A stretch of DNA of 64,000 nt, taken from NCBI GenBank assembly GCA_947475245.1, contig CANJLW010000004.1:124001-188000 (forward strand), read 5' to 3'. How positions within the stretch are numbered: position 1 is the first letter of the stretch; each line of letters begins with the position of its first letter. Below the pieces are notes generated by a model, which was not told the DNA's origin, made no database searches, and worked only from the letters and a program-made list of their open reading frames with translations. Source of the DNA: Acetobacteraceae bacterium. GTDB taxonomy: Bacteria > Pseudomonadota > Alphaproteobacteria > Acetobacterales > Acetobacteraceae. A program made the translations under genes and the position numbers. Shown here piece by piece: positions 50,620 to 58,948 of the stretch.

Positions 50620-53091
50620 TTGGACAAAGCGCTGTTTCCCGATCTGCCCGACCTCGGCCTCCCGGTCAGCGATGCGCTGCCGGATCTGGCGCGGGTATTG
50701 GCCAGCGGGCGCAACGCCGTCCTGGTCGCGCCGCCGGGCGCGGGCAAAACCACGCTCGCGCCCCTCGCCCTCCTCGGCCAGTCCTGGATGGGCGATCAGG
50801 GCATCGTCATGCTCGAACCGCGCCGCCTCGCCGCTCGCGCGGCGGCGACGCGCATGGCATCGCTGATCGGGGAACAGGTCGGCCAAACCATCGGCTTCCG
50901 CACCCGCCTCGACTCCGCCGTCTCCGCCGCGACCCGGATTGAAGTCGTGACCGAAGGCCTGCTGGTGCGCCGCCTGCAATCGGATTCCGCGCTCGACGGC
51001 GTCGGTGCGGTCATCCTCGACGAAATCCACGAACGCTCGCTCGAATCCGACCTTGCGCTCGCCTTCCTGCTCGATTTGCAGCGCGTGCTGCGACCGGAAC
51101 TGCGCCTGATCGCGATGTCCGCCACCGCCGACGGCGCTCGCCTTGCCGGGATCATGGACGCCGAAGTGGTGGAGAGCGCCGGACGCATGTTCCCGGTCGA
51201 CGTACGCCACGAAAAGCGCGACATCGCCACCGTCCGCGACCTCAGCGGGGCGATGGCCGCCGCCATCCGCGCCGCGCTGGCCGACCATCAAGGCGACATC
51301 CTGGCCTTTCTGCCCGGCATGGGCGAAATCCGCCGCACCCAGTCCGCGCTCGACCGCTGCGGCGCGCTGGTGCTGCCGCTGCACGGCGACCTGCCGCCCG
51401 CCGAACAGGATCGCGCGCTGCGTCCCGCCGAAGGGCGCAGAGTCGTGCTGGCGACCTCCATCGCCGAAACCTCGCTGACCGTCCCCGGCGTACGCATCGT
51501 CATCGACGGCGGCTGGCGACGCTCCCCGCGCCTCGATCCCGCCACCGGCCTGACCCGGCTCGCCACGCTGCGCATCTCCCGCGCCGCCGCCGATCAACGC
51601 GCCGGGCGCGCCGGGCGGGAGGCACCGGGCGTCGCCATCCGCCTCTGGTCCACGGCGCTGCATCGCGGTTTGCCCGCCTATGACCGCCCGGAAATCCTGG
51701 AAGCGGAACTGTCGTCCCTGGCCCTGGATTGCGCGGGCTGGGGCACGCCGCCCGCCGATCTGCCGTTTCAGGACCGCCCCCCCGCCGGCGCGCTCGCCGC
51801 CGGCAACGCGCTGCTCGCAGATCTCGGCGCGCTCGCTACCGACGGGCGCATCACCGAAATCGGCCGCAAGATGGTGCGCCTGGGCGCGCATCCGCGCCTC
51901 GCCGCCATGATGCTGGCGGCGGAAACCCCGCCGGAAAGCGCGCTCGCCGCCGATCTCGCCGCCCTGTTGGAGGAGCGCGACCCGTTGCGTGGAGTGGCGG
52001 GCGGAGCACAGGACTCCCCCGCCGACATCGCGCTGCGCCTGCAAGCCCTGCAATTCGGCGATGCCAACGCCGATCGCGGCGCGCTGTCGCGCATCCGCCG
52101 CTCCGCCGAACAGTTCCGCCGCCGCCTCCGTCTGCGCGCCGATCTCCTCGGCGGTGGCGATCCGGGCAAACTCCTCGCCGCCGCCTTCCCCGACCGTATC
52201 GCCCAACGCCGCGGCGAACCCGGTTCCTTCCGCTTTTCCGGCGGCGGCGGCGCGCGCCTGCCCAACGCCGATCCCCTGGCCAAGGCCGGCCTGCTGGTCG
52301 TCGCCTCGATGGAGGTCAAGGCCGGCGCGCGCATCCGCCTCGCCGCGCCGCTCGACCCCGACGCGCTGCCCCAGGTCCTTGCGGCACGCGCGACGGAGCA
52401 GGTGGAATTCGGCTACGACGCCGCCTCCGGCTCGGTCTTCGCGCGCCGCCGCCGCCGCCTGGGCGCGCTGATCCTGAGCGATCGCACCGTCCCCGCCGAT
52501 CCCGCCCAGGTCGCGCCCGCCTTGGCCGCGGCGGCGGCGGCCGAGGGGCTGCGGGCGCTGCCCTGGACCGACGATATCCGCCAGTTCCAGGCCCGCGTCG
52601 CGCTGATGCGCGGCCTGGAGCCGGATGACGACTGGCCCGATCTGTCCGACGCCGTCCTGGCCGCGACCGCCGCCGAATGGCTGGTGCCCTATCTGTCGGG
52701 CATGATGCGGCTGACCGACCTGCAACGCCTCGATCTGCCGACCATCCTGCGTTCCATGCTCCCTTGGGCGCTGCTGTCCCGCCTGGATCGCGCGCTGCCG
52801 ACCCACCTTGCGCTGACCGGCGGCCGTTCGCGGGTGGACTATACCGAGGCCGTGCCAATGGCCTCCGCGCGCGCACAGGCGTTCTACGGCATGACCGCGA
52901 CGCCGTTGCTGGCCGACGGCCGTATTCCGCTGCGCCTCGCCCTGCTCTCCCCCGCCGGCCGGCCAATCGCCGTCACCGCCGATCTCGCGGGTTTCTGGAA
53001 AGGTGCCTGGGCCGATGCCCGCCGCGACATGCGCGGACGCTATCCCAGGCACAGCTGGCCGGAAGACGGCGGCAATCCGGGCGCAGGGTAG
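50620..53091 (+). CDS. hrpB: ATP-dependent helicase HrpB
   Basis: APPGAGKTTLAPLALL; DEIHERSLESDLALAFLLD; QRAGRAGREAPG; TTG start in track. Confidence 0.94.
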   Translation: MDKALFPDLPDLGLPVSDALPDLARVLASGRNAVLVAPPGAGKTTLAPLALLGQSWMGDQGIVMLEPRRLAARAAATRMASLIGEQVGQTIGFRTRLDSAVSAATRIEVVTEGLLVRRLQSDSALDGVGAVILDEIHERSLESDLALAFLLDLQRVLRPELRLIAMSATADGARLAGIMDAEVVESAGRMFPVDVRHEKRDIATVRDLSGAMAAAIRAALADHQGDILAFLPGMGEIRRTQSALDRCGALVLPLHGDLPPAEQDRALRPAEGRRVVLATSIAETSLTVPGVRIVIDGGWRRSPRLDPATGLTRLATLRISRAAADQRAGRAGREAPGVAIRLWSTALHRGLPAYDRPEILEAELSSLALDCAGWGTPPADLPFQDRPPAGALAAGNALLADLGALATDGRITEIGRKMVRLGAHPRLAAMMLAAETPPESALAADLAALLEERDPLRGVAGGAQDSPADIALRLQALQFGDANADRGALSRIRRSAEQFRRRLRLRADLLGGGDPGKLLAAAFPDRIAQRRGEPGSFRFSGGGGARLPNADPLAKAGLLVVASMEVKAGARIRLAAPLDPDALPQVLAARATEQVEFGYDAASGSVFARRRRRLGALILSDRTVPADPAQVAPALAAAAAAEGLRALPWTDDIRQFQARVALMRGLEPDDDWPDLSDAVLAATAAEWLVPYLSGMMRLTDLQRLDLPTILRSMLPWALLSRLDRALPTHLALTGGRSRVDYTEAVPMASARAQAFYGMTATPLLADGRIPLRLALLSPAGRPIAVTADLAGFWKGAWADARRDMRGRYPRHSWPEDGGNPGAG

Positions 53092-53192
53092 CCAAAAGCC
53101 TCCCACCGCCATTGGACCGAAGCGCGATTCCCCCGCGTCGGCTCCGCAAAAGCGTGGCGGGATATGTTGCGGATCGCTAATCTTATACAGCC

Positions 53193-54356
53193 TTGCGACA
53201 AACCCCGGCAAACGCCATGTCCGCTGCAACCCTGTTCGAAACCGAGTCCCGCGACACGATGCTTCCACGCGCCGCCATTGCCTGCTTGATCACAGCCTCG
53301 CCCCGCTTGCGCATGCTGACCCTTGGCCTTGCTCTGATGGTCGCCGCCTGCGGTGGCCTGCCCGCCGACGCCGTCGCGCGCGGCGCGCCCGACAGCTTTT
53401 CCCCGCTCGTGAAAAAAGTCCTCCCGGCCGTCGTCAACATCGCGGTGACCGAAACCGTATCCGGGCGCGATATCGCCGCCGAATTGCCGGCGGAACTGCG
53501 CGACACCCCGATCGGGCGCGAATTCCGCCGCCGCTACGGCAACCGCAAGGAATCCGTCACCGGCGCCGGGTCCGGCTTCATCATCGACCCCTCCGGGATC
53601 ATCGTCACCAACAACCATGTCGTCGGCCGCGCCGACTCGATCGTCGTGTCGCTGACCGACGGCCGCCAGCTTCCCGCCATCGTGCTGGGGCAGGACGAAC
53701 TGACCGACATCGCCGTGATCAAAATCAAGGGCAGCCAGGCGCTGCCCTTCGTCCCCTGGGGCAACTCCGCGAAAATGGAGGTCGGCGACTGGATCCTCGC
53801 CGCCGGTAACCCCTTCGGCCTGGGCGGCTCGGTTACCGCCGGGATCATCTCCGCCTATGGCCGCGACCTCGGCTCCGGCCCGTTCGACAATTTTTTGCAG
53901 ATCGACGCGCCCATCAATCCCGGCAATTCCGGCGGTCCGATTTTCAATATGGATGGGCAGGTCATCGGCGTCAGTTCCGTCATCGTGTCCCCCACCGGTG
54001 CCTCCGTCGGCATCGGCTTCGCCATCCCCAGCGACGCCGCCAGCCGAATCGTCGCCCAACTCCTCGCCCGCGGCTCCATCGAACGCGGCTGGTTGGGCGT
54101 ATCGGTCGACGACCGCGACAGCGGCGTGCTGATCGCGGCGCTGGACCGCACCGGACCGGCCGCGCGCGCGGGCATCCGCCCTGGCGACATCGTCCTGTCC
54201 ATCAACGGCGACAAAATCGAGTCCGCGCGCGGACTGATCCGCGCCGTCGCCGCCGTATCGCCCAACAACGTCGCCCGAGTCGTCGTGCGACGCCAGGGTC
54301 GCGAAATCGACATTCCAGTCACCGTCGGGCGCCGCCCCACGGATCAATCCGGCTAA
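53193..54356 (+). CDS. HtrA/Deg-like serine protease with PDZ domain (start uncertain; 53217 or 53313 possible)
   Basis: SGFIIDPSGIIVTNNHVV, ELTDIAVIKI, NPGNSGGPIFN triad plus C-terminal PDZ; LALMVAACGG could be a lipobox. Confidence 0.92.
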   Translation: MRQTPANAMSAATLFETESRDTMLPRAAIACLITASPRLRMLTLGLALMVAACGGLPADAVARGAPDSFSPLVKKVLPAVVNIAVTETVSGRDIAAELPAELRDTPIGREFRRRYGNRKESVTGAGSGFIIDPSGIIVTNNHVVGRADSIVVSLTDGRQLPAIVLGQDELTDIAVIKIKGSQALPFVPWGNSAKMEVGDWILAAGNPFGLGGSVTAGIISAYGRDLGSGPFDNFLQIDAPINPGNSGGPIFNMDGQVIGVSSVIVSPTGASVGIGFAIPSDAASRIVAQLLARGSIERGWLGVSVDDRDSGVLIAALDRTGPAARAGIRPGDIVLSINGDKIESARGLIRAVAAVSPNNVARVVVRRQGREIDIPVTVGRRPTDQSG

Positions 54357-54374
54357 AGAAGGAGGTCAGACGCA

Positions 54375-55058
54375 ATGCGCATCCTGGTGGTCGAGGACGA
54401 CAAGGACGTCGCGGGCTTCGTCGTCCGCGGCTTGAAGGAAAGCGGCCATGTCGTCGAGCACGCCGATAACGGCCGCGACGGCCTGTTCCTGGCGGCGAGC
54501 GAGAAGTTCGACGCCATCGTGCTCGATCGCATGCTGCCCGGCGGCATCGACGGGCTGCATATCCTGGAAACTCTGCGCGGACAGAAAAACGCTGTTCCGG
54601 TGCTGATCCTCTCCGCGCTCGCCGCCGTCGACGAACGCGTCAAGGGCCTGCAGGCCGGCGGCGACGACTATCTGACCAAACCGTTTGCCTTCTCCGAACT
54701 CCTGGCCCGTGTCGAGGCCCTCGGCCGGCGCGGCAACAGCGAAGGTCCGGTCACGCGGTTAAAGGTCGAAGACCTGGAACTCGACCTGCTGGCGCGCCAG
54801 GTTCGGCGCGCCGGGCAGAAAATCGACCTGCAACCGCGCGAATTCCGGCTGTTGGAATATCTGATGCGCCATGCCGGTCAGGTCGTGACACGCACCATGC
54901 TGTTGGAAGGCGTGTGGGACTACCACTTCGACCCGCAGACCAACGTGATCGACGTCCATGTCTCGCGCCTGCGGCAAAAAGTGGATAAGCCCTTTCCGGT
55001 GTCGCTGATCCAGACCGTCCGCAACGCCGGTTACATGCTGCGCGCCGAACCGGTGTGA
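54375..55058 (+). CDS. OmpR-family response regulator
   Basis: MRILVVEDDKDVAGFVVRGLKESGH; winged-helix REFRLLEYLMRHAGQVVTRTMLLEGVWDYHFDPQTNVIDVHVSRLRQKV. Confidence 0.95.
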   Translation: MRILVVEDDKDVAGFVVRGLKESGHVVEHADNGRDGLFLAASEKFDAIVLDRMLPGGIDGLHILETLRGQKNAVPVLILSALAAVDERVKGLQAGGDDYLTKPFAFSELLARVEALGRRGNSEGPVTRLKVEDLELDLLARQVRRAGQKIDLQPREFRLLEYLMRHAGQVVTRTMLLEGVWDYHFDPQTNVIDVHVSRLRQKVDKPFPVSLIQTVRNAGYMLRAEPV

Positions 55059-56428
55059 TCGGCAATATCCTGCTGCGTTCGGCGGGGTTCCGCTTCGCCG
55101 TCATCTATGCCGCGCTGCTGGTTGCCAGCGCCTTCGGTCTGGCGTTCTTCCTGTGGTGGTCCACCGCGGGTCTACTCGATCGCCAGACGGAAGCCGCGAT
55201 CCAGACCGACGCTGAAAGCCTGTGGGAACACTGGCTGGAAGACGGCATGCGCGGGCTTGTCGCCACGATCGAGGATCGCGTCGCGCAGAACATCGACGAC
55301 GACGCGATCTATCTGCTGGTCGATCCGCAGGGCAGACGGGTCGCCGGAAATCTGGAACGCTGGCCGACCGCGGTGGCCGAGGCCGGACAGGTGTTCGAGT
55401 TGCAATTGCAGCGCGCGGGCATGCGGTCGATGGCGCGCGTGCAACGCTTCGACGTACCGAACGGCTATCACCTCCTGATCGGGCGCGACATTCAATTGCG
55501 CCTGCAATTGCGCGCCTTGCTGAAAAACGCCCTGCTCTGGGCCGTGACCGTCGTCGCCGTCATGGCGGCGATCGGTGGCCTGGTAGTGCGCAACCTGTTC
55601 CGACGAGCGCTGCATTCCGTGTCGGTTACTGCCGCCGCCATCGCAGCCGGCGATCTGGCGCAACGCGTCCGCCACTCCGGCCGCGGCGACGAATTTGACC
55701 AGCTCGCCGATGTCATCAACGACATGCTGGATCGAATCAGCCGCCTCATGGACGGCGTGAAGCAGGTATCCAACGCCATCGCGCACGACCTGCGCACCCC
55801 GATCACCCGCGCCCGCACCCGCCTGGAAGATGCTTTGCTGCACGCCGCGACGCGAGAGGAACTGCAAGCCGCCATCGAAAGGGCGACCGCCGATCTGGAC
55901 GACATCGTGCGCGTCTTCCAGGCGTTGATGCGCATTTCGGAAATCGAGGCCGGATCGCGCCGATCCAGCTTCGAGCGCATCGATCTGGCGCCGCTGCTGC
56001 GCGGGGTCGAGGACATGTACGGCGTGGTGGCCGAGGAACGCGAGATCGCCCTGGCGGTCGAAGTGCCGAACCAGCTCAATGCTTATGGCGATGCCGCGCT
56101 TATCCAGCAGGCCGTCGCCAATCTGGTCGATAACGCGATCAAATTCTCGCCCTCCGCCGCCACGGTGCGGCTATCCGCGGTCGTCGGGCCGACCGGGATC
56201 GAGATCGTCGTCACCGATCAGGGACCCGGCATCCCCAAAGCGGATGTCGGCAAGGCGACGGAGCGCTTCTTCCGCGGCGAAAGCGCGCGCAGCACGCCCG
56301 GTGCGGGGCTGGGCCTGTCGCTGGTGCAGGCCGTCGCGCAACTGCACGGCGGTGCCCTGCGCCTGGAAGACGGCACGCCGGGCCTGCGCGCGGTTTTATT
56401 CCTGCCCCAGGCCGACGACGCCACATGA
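55055..56428 (+). CDS. Sensor histidine kinase
   Basis: HAMP plus AIAHDLRTPITRARTRLED H-box; NLVDNAIKFSP; DQGPGIPKAD; start overlaps response-regulator stop. Confidence 0.94.
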   Translation: MIGNILLRSAGFRFAVIYAALLVASAFGLAFFLWWSTAGLLDRQTEAAIQTDAESLWEHWLEDGMRGLVATIEDRVAQNIDDDAIYLLVDPQGRRVAGNLERWPTAVAEAGQVFELQLQRAGMRSMARVQRFDVPNGYHLLIGRDIQLRLQLRALLKNALLWAVTVVAVMAAIGGLVVRNLFRRALHSVSVTAAAIAAGDLAQRVRHSGRGDEFDQLADVINDMLDRISRLMDGVKQVSNAIAHDLRTPITRARTRLEDALLHAATREELQAAIERATADLDDIVRVFQALMRISEIEAGSRRSSFERIDLAPLLRGVEDMYGVVAEEREIALAVEVPNQLNAYGDAALIQQAVANLVDNAIKFSPSAATVRLSAVVGPTGIEIVVTDQGPGIPKADVGKATERFFRGESARSTPGAGLGLSLVQAVAQLHGGALRLEDGTPGLRAVLFLPQADDAT

Positions 56429-56485
56429 CCGTGTTTTCATGCGTGCATCACGCTGAGGAGAGTCGCACCGGCGCATAAGGACCCG

Positions 56486-56776
56486 ATGAAGTCGAACCTT
56501 GCCTTATGGCGCGCGCCGGCCCTCCTTCTGACCGGGTTTCTCCTCCTCGGCACGGGTGCCTCGGCACAGGAGCCGGTTTCGCTGGTGACCAGCGACACGG
56601 CCGAATACTGCGCCCACTTGTCCACCCGCGTGCGATCAATGCTGAGATCGCCCCACCTGATCGAAGCCGCCGCCCTGTCCGACGCCGGACGACGGATGTG
56701 CGACAACGGCCAGACGCGCGGCGGCATCCTGCGCCTGCGCAGGGCGCTGACACTTCTGCACGGCGGCACGGACTGA
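56486..56776 (+). CDS. small exported hypothetical protein (96 aa)
   Basis: Signal peptide LLLTGFLLLGTGASAQ; two Cys in mature region. Confidence 0.65.
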   Translation: MKSNLALWRAPALLLTGFLLLGTGASAQEPVSLVTSDTAEYCAHLSTRVRSMLRSPHLIEAAALSDAGRRMCDNGQTRGGILRLRRALTLLHGGTD

Positions 56777-56959
56777 CCGCCGAAGGCTATCCGCGTGCGA
56801 TGACTAAAAATGCACCTCCCGGCCCCGTTGTTGCATTACCCACCGCCTGCCGGTCTAATATCCCGAGGGTGGTCGACGCCCTCCGATCGGGGCGTGCATC
56901 CGCGCGACGGTTGGGCTAAATCCCGACCCCGGCAGTCGGATACGAACGGGGGGAACGCA

Positions 56960-57430
56960 GTGCCCGCATATCAGCCATGGAACGAGGATCAGGCAGCGCT
57001 GGTCATCGCAGCGGGCCAGGATCAACCCGGCGCGACCCTGCCCATTCTGCACGCGATCCAGGCCGCGTTCGGCTGCGTTCCAACCGACGCGATCCCGATG
57101 ATCGCGCGCGCCCTGAACCTAAGCCGAGCGGAAGTACATGGAATAGTGACGTTTTATCATGAGTTTCGGCGCACGCCGCCGGGCCGTCACATACTGAAGC
57201 TATGCCGCGCGGAAGCCTGCCAGGCGGTTGGGGCGGACGGAGTGGCGAGGCATGCGAAGGACCGCCTGCGGGCCGATTGGCACGAAACAAGCGCTGACGG
57301 CGCGGTGACGCTGGAACCCGTCTTCTGTCTCGGCCTCTGCGCCATCGGTCCGGCAGCGCTGATCGACGACGAACCGTTGGCACGCCTGACGCCCGAGCGT
57401 CTCGACGCGGTTTTGGAGAGCGCGTCGTGA
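56960..57430 (+). CDS. fdsG: NAD-dependent formate dehydrogenase gamma subunit (NuoE-like 2Fe-2S), GTG start
   Basis: LPILHAIQAAFGCVPTDAIPMIARALNLSRAEVHGIVTFYHEFR; LCRAEACQAVG, CLGLCAIGPAA. Confidence 0.92.
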   Translation: MPAYQPWNEDQAALVIAAGQDQPGATLPILHAIQAAFGCVPTDAIPMIARALNLSRAEVHGIVTFYHEFRRTPPGRHILKLCRAEACQAVGADGVARHAKDRLRADWHETSADGAVTLEPVFCLGLCAIGPAALIDDEPLARLTPERLDAVLESAS

Positions 57431-58935
57431 CCCGCGTCTTCGTCCCACGCGACGCCGCCGCCATCGCCCTCGGCGCCAACGCGGTTGCCGCAGCACTCAC
57501 GCCCCATGCGACGGTGGTGCGCACCGGCTCTCGCGGGATGTTCTGGCTGGAACCGATGATCGAGGTGGAAACGCCGACCGGTCGCATCGCCTATGGCCCG
57601 ATCGCCGCCGCCGATGTGCCTGGCTTGCTCGTCGCCGGCGCGCTGACCGGCGGGGCACATCCGTTGCGGCTGGGCGCGCCGAACGCGATCCCCTTCCTGG
57701 CGCGCCAGACACGGTTGACATTCTCCCGTTGCGGCGTCGTCGATCCCCTGTCGCTCAACGACTACCGTGCCACCGGCGGCTTGAAGGGCCTGGCGCGCGC
57801 GCGCGACATCGGACCGGAGGCGACGATCGAGGCGGTGCTGAAGTCCGGGCTGCGGGGCCGCGGCGGCGCGGGTTTTCCCACCGGCATCAAGTGGAAAACG
57901 GTCGCCGACGCGATCGGCGCGCGCAAATACGTCGTCTGCAACGCGGACGAGGGCGACTCCGGCACCTTCGCCGATCGCATGCTGATGGAAGGCGACCCGT
58001 TCCATCTGATCGAGGGCATCGCCATCGCGATGTTCGCCGTCGGCGCCACGCAGGGCTACGTCTACACACGCTCCGAATACCCGCACGCGATCGCGACGTT
58101 CGACGCCGCGCTGCGCACCGCGCGGGAGGCCGGAATTCTGTATCCAGGCTTCGATATCGAACAGCGAGTCGGTGCCGGGGCCTATGTCTGCGGGGAAGAA
58201 ACCTCTCTGCTGGAAAGCCTGGAGGGTCGGCGTGGTCAGGTGCGCGCCAAACCGCCGCTGCCAGCGCACCGTGGCTTGTTCGGGCAGCCGACGGTCGTCA
58301 ACAACGTGATCACCCTGGCCACCGTGCCGGTGATCCTGGCTGATGGCCCGGACGCCTATCAGGCGTTGGGCATGGGCCGTTCGCGCGGCACCAAGCCGAT
58401 CCAACTTGCCGGCAACATCCGCTTCGCTGGGCTGTTCGAAGCGGGCTTCGGCGTCACCCTGGGCGAATTGGTCAACGACATCGGCGGCGGAACTTTGTCC
58501 GGCCGTCCGGTGCGCGCGGTGCAGGTCGGCGGCCCGCTGGGCGCCTATTTCCCGCCCGCCTTGTTCGACACCAAGTTCGATTACGAGGCCTTCGCCGCCA
58601 AGGACGGGCTGATCGGCCACGGCGGTATCGTCGTGTTCGACGACACCGTCGACATGGCGCGTCAAGCGCGCTTCGCGATGGAGTTCTGTTCGGCGGAATC
58701 CTGCGGCAAATGCACGCCGTGCCGCATCGGTTCGGTGCGCGGCAAAGAAACCGTGGACAAAATCCTGGCGGGGATCAACGTGGACGCCAACCTCGAACTG
58801 CTGCGCGACCTCTGCCACACCATGAAATTCGGCTCGCTCTGCGCGCTGGGCGGGTTCATCCCCTACCCCGTCCTTTCAGCCATGGACTACTTCCCCGAAG
58901 ACTTCCGCGCCCCCATTCGGCAGGCGGCGGAATAA
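57427..58935 (+). CDS. fdsB: NAD-dependent formate dehydrogenase beta subunit (NuoF-like)
   Basis: GLRGRGGAGFPTGIKWKTV; VCNADEGDSGTFADRMLMEGDPF; ESCGKCTPCRIGSVRG. Confidence 0.95.
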   Translation: MTRVFVPRDAAAIALGANAVAAALTPHATVVRTGSRGMFWLEPMIEVETPTGRIAYGPIAAADVPGLLVAGALTGGAHPLRLGAPNAIPFLARQTRLTFSRCGVVDPLSLNDYRATGGLKGLARARDIGPEATIEAVLKSGLRGRGGAGFPTGIKWKTVADAIGARKYVVCNADEGDSGTFADRMLMEGDPFHLIEGIAIAMFAVGATQGYVYTRSEYPHAIATFDAALRTAREAGILYPGFDIEQRVGAGAYVCGEETSLLESLEGRRGQVRAKPPLPAHRGLFGQPTVVNNVITLATVPVILADGPDAYQALGMGRSRGTKPIQLAGNIRFAGLFEAGFGVTLGELVNDIGGGTLSGRPVRAVQVGGPLGAYFPPALFDTKFDYEAFAAKDGLIGHGGIVVFDDTVDMARQARFAMEFCSAESCGKCTPCRIGSVRGKETVDKILAGINVDANLELLRDLCHTMKFGSLCALGGFIPYPVLSAMDYFPEDFRAPIRQAAE

Positions 58936-58948
58936 CAGGAGTACGACG

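Noticed and set aside
49882-53268. 1128-aa minus-strand ORF
   Set aside because: Antisense to SDR and HrpB; Gly/Gln/Arg low-complexity shadow with no motif support.
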